In this document: positions 44,984 to 54,384 of the stretch, in pieces | How the letters are laid out: every line of letters begins with the position of its first letter | How positions within the stretch are numbered: the stretch's first letter is position 1 | Assembly (NCBI GenBank): GCA_965215545.1 | Contig: OZ244066.1 | Span: 1,302,001 to 1,366,000, forward strand | Direction: 5' to 3' | DNA length: 64,000 nucleotides | Source of the DNA: MPNP01 sp965215545 | GTDB lineage: Bacteria; Pseudomonadota; Alphaproteobacteria; Rhodobacterales; Rhodobacteraceae | Made by a program: the position numbers and the translations under genes | The notes under the pieces: model-generated | The model's input: only the letters and a program-made list of their open reading frames with translations | Databases searched by the model: none | Told to the model about the DNA's origin: nothing

Positions 44984-45208
44984 ATGCACACCTTGGCCAG
45001 GCATGTGGCCGTGATGGAGGAACGCATGAACGGATTGCAGACGAACCTGACTGCGACCCTTGAGGGATTCCGGACAGATCAGGCCAAGTTGCGCGAGGAT
45101 ATGGCCCTGTATCGCGAAGCCGCCGCCAAGCGCGAGATCCGCCTGATCTTCGCCATGCTCGCCATTGTCGCCCTCGGCTTCACGATCTTCGGCTTCATCA
45201 CCGCCTGA
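44984..45208 (+). CDS. Small coiled-coil, membrane-anchored protein
   Basis: 74 residues. A coiled-coil N-terminal half (RHVAVMEERMNGLQTNL, FRTDQAKLREDMALYREAAA) leads to one C-terminal membrane helix (IFAMLAIVALGFTIFGFI). Same plan as the product at 5561-5959, both in accessory stretches. Function unknown; phage and element-linked DUF1640-like proteins look alike. Start ATG 44984 without a strong ribosome site. Confidence 0.6.
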   Translation: MHTLARHVAVMEERMNGLQTNLTATLEGFRTDQAKLREDMALYREAAAKREIRLIFAMLAIVALGFTIFGFITA

Positions 45209-45586
45209 TCCCACCCCGGCGCCCAAGTCCCTCCCGGGTCCGGATGGGCAGCGACTCCATCCCCGATCGACCGGACCCGGGCTCTCCCGGACTGTTCGTT
45301 CATTGCCGTAATCAGACAGTTGCAAAGTCAAAATTGTCCTGCACAAAAACCCCGTGCCGCTCTGAGGTGCAACAGTCACAGCGGTGGCGGGAACAGTGCA
45401 TCGGATCGGCTTCGAGTGATATTCTGCGCTCAGCCGTAGCCTGCCCCATATTCAGGTGTCTGGCAAGATTGGTGTTCAGGACGCCCGAGCCTGATTGGGT
45501 CCAGGCAGAAGGGGTTGTTCCCGGACCCTGGCCCATGGACCGGGTCTGCCCGCATCGGGTCCCGGTTCCTTGTCTGCCCGAGCCGC
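45209..45586. other. Gene-poor stretch
   Basis: No gene seen, apart from a dispersed repeat copy at 45347-45373. Confidence 0.5.
45347..45373 (-). repeat. Dispersed repeat, copy B
   Basis: Minus strand GTTGCACCTCAGAGCGGCAC followed by GGGGTTT. Confidence 0.5.
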
Positions 45587-46759
45587 TCAGACCGGATTGC
45601 GCTCGATGAGTTGCCTGGCGATGATCATGCGCTGGATCTCGTTGGTTCCCTCGCCGATGCAGAGGAGGGGGGCGTCGCGGAAATACCGCTCGACGTGGAA
45701 TTCCCTGGAATAGCCATAGCCACCGTGGATCCGGATGGCTTCCAGCGTGTTGTCGATGGCAGCCTCGGAGGCAAAGTACTTGGCCATGCCGGCCTCCATG
45801 TCGCAGCGCTGGCCGCTGTCGTAGGCGCGGGCGGCATCATAGGTCAACAGGCGGGCTGCCTGCACCTTGGTGGCCATCTCTCCGAGTTTCAGCTGGATTG
45901 CCTGGTGCTGGGCGATTGGCTTGCCAAAGGTCTGGCGGGTCTGGGCGTAGGCCACGCTGTCATTGAGGGCTGCGGCAGCCACGCCGCAGCCGCGGGCGGC
46001 GATGTTGACACGGCCCAGTTCGAGGCCGCCCAGTGCAGTTTGCATCCCCTGACCCTCGTCGAGGCCAATGAGGTGATCGGCTGGAACGGTGTAGTCGACA
46101 AAGACCAGTTCGGCGGTGTCAATCCCCTTGTAGCCGAGCTTTTCCAGTTTCCGCGAGACGGTGAATCCGCCTCCTTTCTCGGCAATGAACATCGACATGC
46201 CCTTGTGGTGTGGTTTGGCGTCGGGGTTGGTCTTGACCAGCAGGGCAAAGCAGGAGCCTTCGATGCCATTGGAGATCCAGGTCTTGGTGCCATTGATGAC
46301 ATAGGCATCACCCTTGCGGACCGCGAGGGTCCGGATCGCCTGCAGATCCGTTCCCGCATCCGGTTCCGTCAGGGCCAGCCCGCCACGCAATTCACCCGTG
46401 GCAAAACGGGGAAGCCAGGCCGCCTTCTGGGACTCTGTTCCCATCCGTGTGACACAGGCGGCCATGATCAGGTGGCTGTTGATGATCCCTGAAAGGGACA
46501 TCCAGACGGTTGAGATCCGCTCGACAATGCGTGCGTAACTTGTGGCGGAAAGGCCCAGGCCGCCGTAGGCCTCGGGGATCGTCGCCCCGAAGAGACCGAG
46601 ATCCTTCATCTGCTCGACCATCTCGTGGGGGTATTCATCGGCATGCTCAAGGCGCAGGACGTGGGGCCGGACATCACGCTCAAGCCACTTGTCAAGGGCA
46701 TCGAGAATCAGGTCTTCCTGTTCCGTGGTATCAAATGCGTTGCCATTTTCCGGGTTCAT
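45587..46759 (-). CDS. Acyl-CoA dehydrogenase
   Basis: 390 residues, FAD enzyme forming the alpha-beta double bond of acyl-CoA. LALTEPDAGTDLQAIRTLAV near 130, GTKTWISNG near 160 and the C-terminal GEGTNEIQRMIIARQLI, preceded by RIHGGYGYSREFHVERYFRD, are the family marks; the catalytic Glu is in GEGT. The ATG at 46759 has GGAG upstream; an earlier start at 46828 is unsupported. Substrate chain length cannot be told. It stands after the RND operon on the same strand (100 bp gap). Confidence 0.93.
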   Translation of the reverse strand: MNPENGNAFDTTEQEDLILDALDKWLERDVRPHVLRLEHADEYPHEMVEQMKDLGLFGATIPEAYGGLGLSATSYARIVERISTVWMSLSGIINSHLIMAACVTRMGTESQKAAWLPRFATGELRGGLALTEPDAGTDLQAIRTLAVRKGDAYVINGTKTWISNGIEGSCFALLVKTNPDAKPHHKGMSMFIAEKGGGFTVSRKLEKLGYKGIDTAELVFVDYTVPADHLIGLDEGQGMQTALGGLELGRVNIAARGCGVAAAALNDSVAYAQTRQTFGKPIAQHQAIQLKLGEMATKVQAARLLTYDAARAYDSGQRCDMEAGMAKYFASEAAIDNTLEAIRIHGGYGYSREFHVERYFRDAPLLCIGEGTNEIQRMIIARQLIERNPV

Positions 46760-46859
46760 CGGAGCATCTCCTGCAGATTGCCTGAAACCTTGGTCCGTTG
46801 CCATGCAGTTTGGCGGGACCCACCACAACGGGTGTTGCGGCCAGACCCCGCGCTATCGG

Positions 46860-49800
46860 TCATGAGTCAGTGACTGTCAATGGTCCCGATCCCGGGGCCT
46901 GATCGGTAGCACCGCGGCCAAGGGCAGCCAGTGCCCAGCCCAACAGGAGCGCCGCCAGGCAGATGACCAGAAGTCCCGCCAGGAAAAGGGTCAGAGCTGC
47001 CAGTTGAACCGGGAGTGCTGGCGACAGGATGGAGGCGAGGATGTCCGGGAGGCTGCCACGGAGCAGTGTGTGACCCAGGGTGGCACCAAAGAGCGCCACG
47101 CCGCTGGCGAGAGCGAGCAACACGGGCAGAAAGATGGCCCGTTCCCGCCGACCGGTCCGGAGCGCACGCCGGAGGGAGACGATGCGCAGGGTGATGTCGG
47201 CGTGAACGGCAAGCAGGGCTGGAACCAGCAGGAGCACGAGGACCAGCCCGAAGCCAAGACCATAGCAGAGGGTGATGACGGTGGGTTTGAGGAAACTGGC
47301 CTGCTGCGATGTCTCGTACAGGAGCGGCAGGAGCCCCAGGACCGTTGTCAAGGTGGTCAGGAGGACGGGCCGCAGGCGGACGGTGGTGCCGTTGATGATG
47401 GCAGGGATAAGGCCCTGTTTCCGGGCATGCTCATCCACTGTCGAGACGAGAACGATGGAGTCGTTGATGATGATGCCGGCCAGGCCGATCAAGCCGATGA
47501 TGGAAAAGATCGAGAGCGGCACATCCCACATCAGGTGGCCGTGGATGGCCCCTGTGAGACCAAAGGGGATGGCGGCAAGCACCACGAGCGGACGGGTCCA
47601 GCTCGAGAAAATCCATGCCAGAGTGAGATAGATGCCGATCATGCAGAGGGTGAAGCCGAACCGGGCATCGGCGAAGAAGTCGCGCTCCTGTTCGGCCAGA
47701 CCGGCAAAACTCGCACTGACACCGAACCGTTCCTCGATGGCGGGGATGATCACCGCCTCAATCTCTGCACTGATGTCTTCGGCCCGTTGGGGGTCGTCTT
47801 CCGAGATGTCACCAGTGACAGCGACCAGCCGGATACCGTTCTGGCGCCGGACGGTGGAGAACCCCTTGCGCTCGGTGACACTGACGATATCGGCCAGCGG
47901 CACGTATTCACCGGCACCGGTGCGAAGGACGCTGCGCTCGAGGAAATCCGCCGTCAATTCAGCCTCCGGAAGCTGGACCCGGATTTCACTGGTGCGGGCG
48001 CCATCCGGAAAGGAGGCTGCAGTCACGCCGCCAAGCCGATTCTTGAGGACCCCGGCCACCCCATCGATGGTGAAGCCAAGGGCCTCACCCTGGGGCCGCA
48101 GGGCAAGGATCAATTCGGCCTTGTCATAGGCCAGGTCGTCCTCCACGGCGGAAACCTCCGGATAGCGGGCCAGTTCGGACTTGAGGGCCTCGGCGGCATC
48201 CTTGAGACTGTTGGCCGAGGCGCCGAAGAAATTGACGCTCAGGGCATCACCGCCGGGGCCGCCCCGCCACCCCCGGAAACTCAATGTCTCGAGCAGGGGA
48301 TGGCGCCGCACCTCGCTCTGGAGGGCGGCGACGAACTCGAAGGAGGAATAGGGCCTGAGATCAGCATCGATGAGTTCGATGGCGACGGAACCCAGGAGAT
48401 CCCTGTCGATGGTTGAGGCGCCAGGCAGCCCCCGACCGGTGTTGCCACCAACCTCGGCAACGACATAGGTGACCGGATTGATGCCGTGCTCGGTGGCCAG
48501 GTTCGCGCCGACCACCCGGGTGGCCCGTTGCATTTCACGCATCATGTCCAGCGTGTCCGAACGGGTGGCACCGGGTACCATGGCAAAGTTGCCGCTGATG
48601 GAGCCCTGTTCGGGGGCATTGAAGAACCGCCACGGGACTTCGCCCTTGATGACAATCGCGACCTGGCCGGCCAGCAGGAGGATCAGGCCAGCGATCACCG
48701 GGTAGCGAAAGGTGATCACGCCGGCGATGAAGCGGCGGAACACCCTGTCCCGGAACCAGCGGAAGCCACGATTGAAGAGTGTGGAGGGCATGTCATACCA
48801 GTGCTGTCTGGCCGAATGGGCCAGGGCATGCTTCATGTGATTGGGCAGGATGATGAAACACTCAAGCAGCGATGCCGCAAGGACAACAATGACCGTGAAC
48901 GGCAGGTCGGCAAGCAGGTCGCCAAACCGTCCGCCCACCGCCGTGATCGAAAAAAAGGCAATGATCGTGGTGATGGTGGCCGCAAAGACTGGTGCAAACA
49001 TCCGCGTGGCGGCATTCTCGGCAGCCGTTCCCGGGGCCTCGCCGAGATGGCGGGCTCGAAAATCCGCATGCTCACCCACAACGATGGCATCATCGACCAC
49101 AAGACCAAGGCAGATGATCAGCGCAAACAACGAGATCATGTTCAGGGTGTAGCCGAAGGCATACATCATGGCGAGAGCCGCCATCATGGCGGTTGGAATC
49201 CCGACGGCAACCCAGAAGGCCGTGCGGGCATTCAGGAACAGGAACAGCAGTGCCACGACCAGGGTGAGGCCAAGAGCTCCGTTTTCGAGCAGGATGTTCA
49301 GACGACCCGTGATGTACTCGGCGCGGGTGCGGATCAGATCGATTGACACGCCGGGAGGCAGTTCCCGGATGAGTTCCGCGGCCACATCCTCGACCTGCCG
49401 CTGCAGGGCAATGGCATCCCCCCGATCAGTCCGGTCGATGCGGATGGAGACGGCCGGATCCTGATCAACAAAATAGGCCCGACCCCGATCGATGCCTTCC
49501 ACATGGATCCGGGCGACGTCACCGACATACAATCGTGAGCCATCCGGGAAGGAACGCAGGGCGATGGATTCGATCTCCTCAACCGTGCGCTTTTCCTCTC
49601 CGGTCCGGACCCGTGCCGCCGCGCTGGCAATTTCCCCGGAGGGATCCGCTTCGGCCTCTTCGCCCACTGCCGTGGCGATGTCCCGCAGGGAAATGTCGTT
49701 CCGGACGAGTTCCTTTTCCGGCACCTCGATGACGGTGAGCGGGGCCTCGATCCCCCGGATTGTCGAGCGCGTGACACCGGCACCAAAGAGTCGCACAATG

Positions 49801-50303
49801 AATTCGTCCACGTACCTGCCCAGCAGTTGGACGGAGACAGGCCCCGTGATGACGACATCGGTGACACGGTCCCGCCAGGCATTCTGCCGCACCACCGGCT
49901 CATCGACATCATCCGGCAGTCCGGTTGTCGCATCGACCGCGGCCCGGACATCATCGACACCCCGCATGATGTCCCAGCCCGGCTCGAACTCGAGAGTGAT
50001 GCGGGCATGGCCCTCACTGGAGACTGATGAGGTCGAGGAGACCCCTTCCACCGCCAGCAGGACCGGCTCGAGCAGCTGGACGATGGCAAAGTCGATGTCC
50101 TCAGCACCCGCTCCGTCCCAGTTGACCCGGACGTCGACGCTTTCGATGATGATGTCAGGAAAGAATTGCGAGCGGATCTGCCCATAGGACAGGGTGCCGA
50201 GGGCCAGCACCAGCACCATGATCAGATTGGCCGCAGTCCGATGGCGGGTGAAATACACCAGGACCGGATGCAGGAGCGACGACGATCGGGACGGTTCGGT
50301 CAT
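46860..50303 (-). CDS. RND efflux permease (AcrB-like)
   Basis: 1147 residues, inner-membrane proton-driven pump. HPVLVYFTRHRTAANLIMVL opens the first helix and FFPDIIIESVDVRVNWDGAG the periplasmic loop; the TM4 region has LGLVVDDAIVVGEHADF near 415 and the second half GIIINDSIVLVSTVDEHARK near 960. The C-terminal end carries about 100 residues beyond the usual last helix, with two more hydrophobic stretches (LALASGVALFGATLG; LALFLAG-type). It starts one base after the adaptor stop. No outer-membrane partner is present. Substrate unknown. Confidence 0.93.
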   Translation of the reverse strand: MTEPSRSSSLLHPVLVYFTRHRTAANLIMVLVLALGTLSYGQIRSQFFPDIIIESVDVRVNWDGAGAEDIDFAIVQLLEPVLLAVEGVSSTSSVSSEGHARITLEFEPGWDIMRGVDDVRAAVDATTGLPDDVDEPVVRQNAWRDRVTDVVITGPVSVQLLGRYVDEFIVRLFGAGVTRSTIRGIEAPLTVIEVPEKELVRNDISLRDIATAVGEEAEADPSGEIASAAARVRTGEEKRTVEEIESIALRSFPDGSRLYVGDVARIHVEGIDRGRAYFVDQDPAVSIRIDRTDRGDAIALQRQVEDVAAELIRELPPGVSIDLIRTRAEYITGRLNILLENGALGLTLVVALLFLFLNARTAFWVAVGIPTAMMAALAMMYAFGYTLNMISLFALIICLGLVVDDAIVVGEHADFRARHLGEAPGTAAENAATRMFAPVFAATITTIIAFFSITAVGGRFGDLLADLPFTVIVVLAASLLECFIILPNHMKHALAHSARQHWYDMPSTLFNRGFRWFRDRVFRRFIAGVITFRYPVIAGLILLLAGQVAIVIKGEVPWRFFNAPEQGSISGNFAMVPGATRSDTLDMMREMQRATRVVGANLATEHGINPVTYVVAEVGGNTGRGLPGASTIDRDLLGSVAIELIDADLRPYSSFEFVAALQSEVRRHPLLETLSFRGWRGGPGGDALSVNFFGASANSLKDAAEALKSELARYPEVSAVEDDLAYDKAELILALRPQGEALGFTIDGVAGVLKNRLGGVTAASFPDGARTSEIRVQLPEAELTADFLERSVLRTGAGEYVPLADIVSVTERKGFSTVRRQNGIRLVAVTGDISEDDPQRAEDISAEIEAVIIPAIEERFGVSASFAGLAEQERDFFADARFGFTLCMIGIYLTLAWIFSSWTRPLVVLAAIPFGLTGAIHGHLMWDVPLSIFSIIGLIGLAGIIINDSIVLVSTVDEHARKQGLIPAIINGTTVRLRPVLLTTLTTVLGLLPLLYETSQQASFLKPTVITLCYGLGFGLVLVLLLVPALLAVHADITLRIVSLRRALRTGRRERAIFLPVLLALASGVALFGATLGHTLLRGSLPDILASILSPALPVQLAALTLFLAGLLVICLAALLLGWALAALGRGATDQAPGSGPLTVTDS

Positions 50304-50304
50304 C

Positions 50305-51777
50305 TCAGCCGCCGGATCGCGAGCGCAAGCGGTCGAGCATGTCCTGCGGGACCTCGGGCTGTTGCAACTGTTCGAGAATGCGTTTCTTGACCCCATCGGG
50401 CATGAACGCATTGGCTTCAACCATGGCGATGAGCTTCCCCCGCTCCTCCTCGCTCAACGCAACCATGGCCGGGGCTGGCTGGGAGTCGATCGTACTCTGG
50501 TCGGGGAGGATGGGTTTGACAAGGCTGCCAGCCCCGATCAGGGGTGTCCGCTCGGCCACGATCAGCCGACCGTCCAGCTCCGGGCCCGCCCGCACGATGA
50601 TCTCGTCTCCCATGCGGCGCAGCAGATCACCTTCGGCATCCGCCAGTCGATTCTCCTCATCGACCACCAGCAGCCGGTTCGATGAATCAATGGCTGCTGC
50701 GGGCAATGCCAACACCCCGCGCAGTTCAGGCTCCTCAATTGTCACCGTGACGAAATCACCCGGTTTCAGGCCAATCCGCCCACTGTCGGGCAGCGCCGCA
50801 AAGAGCAGGCGTCCGGTCCGGCCCTCCACAACCGCCGCGCCCTCGCGGACAATCCGTCCCCGGGCCGGTGCCGTGCCTCCCGCCAGTTCCAGGCTGACAT
50901 TGACATCAATGGGTAGCAGTCTGCCGTTGCTGTCCAACAGCCGACGGTACTGGGTGTTCGAGAGTTTGAAGGCCACCTCAAGGGCTCCGGGATCAATCAG
51001 GGTTCCGATCCGCTCGTTCGCTGTCACGAGGCCGCCCTGCACGAGGCTGATGCCACTGAGAGTGCCGGAGAATTCAGCCTCGAGACTGGAGTCCTCAAGT
51101 TTGCGCCGGGTTTCCGCCAGGGCAATCTCCCGTCTCTCCAGCAGGGACCGGGCCTGATCAATTCGCAATTCAGCCTGGGCAATGGACTTCTGGATCGCCA
51201 GGATCGACTGCCGAGCACTCGTCAGGGCCAGCTCCGCCGTCTCAACCGCATCACGCGTGCCGATTTCCTGCTCCCACAACTCGAACTGGCGGTCATAGGA
51301 TTGCTTGAGGAGGATTTCCCGTTCCCGGGCGGCAGCAAGTTCGTTCTCAACCAAGGCCAGGGCCCGGACAGATTCGGCGACCTCGACCTCGGCATCATTC
51401 CGGTCGACAAGGGCAAACTGACTCTCGACCTCGGCATTCGTCGCATCAATGCGCAGGATGACCTCACCTTCCTCAAGGACACCGCCTTCGACAAAATTCG
51501 GTGACAGTTCAAGGATTGTGCCGCTGATCGGTACCCGGAGTTCCAGTGTGCGTCGGCTCTGGATCTCCCCAAACGCCGTGATATGGGGTTTGATACTGGT
51601 CATTGCTGCCGGGATCACCCGGACGGCGTAGACCCGTTCCGTTTGGGGTCTGCCGCGTGTCTCCCGCGATGCCCGGTCCTCGATGGCATCAAGGACATTC
51701 TGGAGCGCAACAGCGATGATGCCCAGCGTAGCCCCCAGAAGGAACAGCCCGACCAGGCTTCGGCTCAAAAAACGCAT
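50305..51777 (-). CDS. RND periplasmic adaptor (membrane fusion protein)
   Basis: 490 residues. N-terminal membrane anchor (LVGLFLLGATLGIIAVAL), lipoyl-type half PISGTILELSPNFVEGGVLEEGEVI near 85, a long coiled-coil hairpin about 115-215 (DRNDAEVEVAESVRALALVE onward), the second half EAEFSGTLSGISLVQGGLV and a beta-barrel region. A C-terminal 60-residue helical tail (EEERGKLIAMVEANAFMPDG) is unusual for the family. First gene of the efflux operon. Confidence 0.92.
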   Translation of the reverse strand: MRFLSRSLVGLFLLGATLGIIAVALQNVLDAIEDRASRETRGRPQTERVYAVRVIPAAMTSIKPHITAFGEIQSRRTLELRVPISGTILELSPNFVEGGVLEEGEVILRIDATNAEVESQFALVDRNDAEVEVAESVRALALVENELAAAREREILLKQSYDRQFELWEQEIGTRDAVETAELALTSARQSILAIQKSIAQAELRIDQARSLLERREIALAETRRKLEDSSLEAEFSGTLSGISLVQGGLVTANERIGTLIDPGALEVAFKLSNTQYRRLLDSNGRLLPIDVNVSLELAGGTAPARGRIVREGAAVVEGRTGRLLFAALPDSGRIGLKPGDFVTVTIEEPELRGVLALPAAAIDSSNRLLVVDEENRLADAEGDLLRRMGDEIIVRAGPELDGRLIVAERTPLIGAGSLVKPILPDQSTIDSQPAPAMVALSEEERGKLIAMVEANAFMPDGVKKRILEQLQQPEVPQDMLDRLRSRSGG

Positions 51778-51995
51778 GCACCGTCCCGAACAATCCAGTC
51801 ATTCACCATGGCACCGGTGCAACGCCGACACAGCAGGACCACGCCGGACCCGAAAACCCACAAGCGCACCAAGACCCAACGGGTCATAGGACAATGAGGA
51901 GTCGCATGCAAATGCGGTGCCCCGGCAGCCTTTGTCAATCGCCGGTCCCTCTGCTACCCTTGCCACCCGGCATCCCACTTGGTCGGAGACCACCC

Positions 51996-52640
51996 ATGCC
52001 CCTTGCAGACCTCGTCATCGAGAAGACACCCCCGGACTCACGCAGACACGCCTGTGAGGGTCCCAGGGAACGGCATCTCCATGAGGCGGCGGTCATGCTG
52101 GCCGTGACCCAGTGGCTGTTCAATGCAGGGGCCCCGACGGCCCGCATGTCACCCGATGGCCAACATGCCAAGCAATTCGACATCGGTGGCTGGCTGACAG
52201 CCCAGGGGTTCGTGAAGATTGATGGATGGGGACAAACGAGGGTGGGCGGCCGCTACACCCGTGGCCCCCACACCCTCGAGGTGGACTTCAAGTCCGGCCA
52301 GGGCGATGTGGTGGCCGATATCGACGGGGACTGTGTCTGGGTCGAGACCAAGGGCGGCGTTCTCAACACGAAGCACCCGGGGCAGACATCCAAATTGCGC
52401 CGCGGTCTCTGTGAGGCGGTGGGCATGTTGATGAACGGTTCCAAGACCGAAGGTGCGGATCTCTTGCTGGCCGCGGTCCCGAACCATCCTGTCACGGAGA
52501 CCCTCGCCCAGCAGATGGCCCAGCGCTGCCGGGACGCAGGCATTGCCATCGCCCTGGTTTCCGACACAGGTCACCTCACCCTGCACCCGTCAATGACCGC
52601 CCGGCCCTCAAGTGTATCGTCCGATCCACACTCCACCTGA
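51996..52640 (+). CDS. PD-(D/E)XK-like hypothetical protein
   Basis: 214 residues from the ATG at 51996 (GGAG seven bases upstream). The middle has GDVVADIDGDCVWVETKGGV near 110, that is a D then ExK in adjacent strands as in PD-(D/E)XK nucleases, after TLEVDFKSGQ. The tail ADLLLAAVPNHPVTETLAQQ gives a Rossmann-like segment. The family is not recognised and nuclease activity is inference. It lies next to a decayed stretch and may be a defence or mobile-element nuclease. Confidence 0.55.
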   Translation: MPLADLVIEKTPPDSRRHACEGPRERHLHEAAVMLAVTQWLFNAGAPTARMSPDGQHAKQFDIGGWLTAQGFVKIDGWGQTRVGGRYTRGPHTLEVDFKSGQGDVVADIDGDCVWVETKGGVLNTKHPGQTSKLRRGLCEAVGMLMNGSKTEGADLLLAAVPNHPVTETLAQQMAQRCRDAGIAIALVSDTGHLTLHPSMTARPSSVSSDPHST

Positions 52641-52658
52641 GACCGAGGCCATCCCCCA

Positions 52659-53018
52659 TGCTTGTCAACCGCACCGAGTTCGGCCTTGTCGACACCGAGA
52701 CCTTCAAGACGCTGATCGGCAGCGATGTCGTCGGGCCTGCGGGCCGCCCTCGATCGGCTCAAGGCCATCCTGGCCGGCGGCATTCCTGACCCCGGCACCA
52801 ACACGCTGCCCACTGACCTCGAGGTACTGGTCGACATGCTGTTGCGCTTGCGTGGCGATGAAGACATCGAGCCACCCAAGGCCGATTGCATTCATCTCCA
52901 TGAGATGGCCCAGAAAGTCAGCGATGGCGCTCAATGCTTTGTCGGAATAGGCGAAACCACCCTCTGCCTGTGTACCAGATCGAGGCTTTGCATACCGGCC
53001 ACGTGCTACACCTCATAA
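52659..53018 (+). pseudogene. Frameshifted small gene
   Basis: The ATG at 52659 starts a frame giving LVNRTEFGLVDTETFKTLIG, which then turns to low-quality sequence, while the next frame continues from about 52725 with LRAALDRLKAILAGG, then TLPTDLEVLVDMLLRLRGDE. The two look like parts of one helical protein split by a frameshift near 52720-52735. The family is unknown. It follows the nuclease-like gene by 18 bp. Confidence 0.4.
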
Positions 53019-53166
53019 CGGGTAAAATGTTGCCGGAAGGTAAAACCCGTGCGGAGATCCAAGTACAGACAGACGCCGTCCTGTCGTGATTCTGTCGAAA
53101 CGGGCCCGGCTCCACGGCTGCGTTGCGGTTCTGCCTCTCACAACAAAATCCCAACCGGACAATTCC

Positions 53167-53322
53167 ATGGCCTATCCCATCATCAATCCGGCCACCGGCC
53201 AACGCTCCTGGTTGATCTGCACTCACCCCACCACGGTTGCCGTGAGTCGCTGGCATCTTGTGGACCGCCCCGTGCCGCGGGTGCCTCCGGACGACTTCGA
53301 CGCCATCGTGTCGTGGGTGTAG
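53167..53322 (+). CDS. Possible small protein
   Basis: 51 residues: YPIINPATGQRSWLICTHPT at the N-terminus and VPPDDFDAIVSWV at the end. Composition looks coding but no ribosome site or family was seen. Low certainty. Confidence 0.2.
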   Translation: MAYPIINPATGQRSWLICTHPTTVAVSRWHLVDRPVPRVPPDDFDAIVSWV

Positions 53323-54384
53323 ACGGCGTTGCCGCATCCCGACATGGGCCTCCGCGCTTGACAGCGCCATCCGGAAGATCTATCTTGACCCCAGATACGG
53401 CCCGGGCCTGTCCCGGGATCGCTGCCCGCCGAAAGCGGGAATCAGACACGAGGGGGTGGGTGCGCCGCCCCTTTCGTTTGCTCGGTCGGTGTATGCGCCC
53501 GATCTGGACACATCCCAGCGTCTTGGCCACTACAGTGCACGGCAAAGGGCGTACATCGGATCGACTCCGGCTGCGTGCAGGATATCGCTGCAAGGGCCTT
53601 CATCACAGGCCCGCAGCACCCTTGGCGGGCCCGCAGACCTTGGCCGCAGGGTGGGCGGAATCCGGTCCATTCTGGCCTTCGAAATGACCCCATTATCCAT
53701 CATGAGACCCACTTCCAGTCTGAGGTGCAACGGCCGAGGGTCAACCGGAGGGATGGTGGAGCCCGAGCGAGGGGTAACTCCCGGAAACTCCATCCTCAAA
53801 CCGTATTGGTGGGATTGCCGCCCCCAGGCTGCCCATTGCCCCACGCTCCGTGGCTCGACAACAGTGGACCGTCCCTGCGTCCCCGCGATCGGGTCAGGAC
53901 TCCAGCCCTTGGCGGGATCATCCCGGATGCGGTCCTCCGTGGCAGGTGTCAGTTACCGGGGCGCCGGTGGCCCCAAAGAGAGAGGGGAGGTTGGGATTTG
54001 GCACGCGACCTCTCGCGATGGAGGGTCACGGGAGGACGACCGCATGCATGGACGGTCTGGGGGTAGGCAGCAATGGCAGGGCCGTCTCGGGCTTTCGTTG
54101 TCGAGACTGTGGCCGCCTTCGGGCCGGTCGGCCAGCGATCATGACACTCCCTCCTTGCAACCTCGCGTGCCATTCCTGTTCAGGACCCTGAATTCGTCAG
54201 GCACGTGAAACTGGGCCTTGATCCCAATCTTCACAATGGCCGGATTTGCCAATCGTCCCCTTCCCCTCAGTCCGGCTGTATTCTTGCAGTCCGGGAGTCA
54301 TTTCCCCGTGCCACGACAGGGCAAGTGCAACGGACCGATGGCCCGAAAGTTGCAGGGGCAACCGGTTGTTGCGAGCAGCCGTCC
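53323..54384. other. Gene-poor stretch of about 1 kb
   Basis: No protein-like frame in either direction. It holds a dispersed repeat with a flank shared with 8398-8465, and otherwise nothing recognised; probably decayed accessory DNA. Confidence 0.5.
53704..53768 (-). repeat. Dispersed repeat, copy C (with long flank)
   Basis: Minus strand GTTGCACCTCAGACTGGAAG, followed upstream by a flank (CTCCGGTTGACCCTCGG type) shared with 8398-8465, about 65 bp in all. Confidence 0.5.

Noticed and set aside
44648..45379. 243-codon minus-strand frame near the small coiled-coil gene
   Set aside because: Covers the dispersed repeat and the antisense of the coiled-coil gene; no plausible domain.
47004..48416. 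470-codon plus-strand open frame inside the RND permease
   Set aside because: Very rich in Gly, Asp, Glu and Gln, as expected for the complement of a hydrophobic permease.
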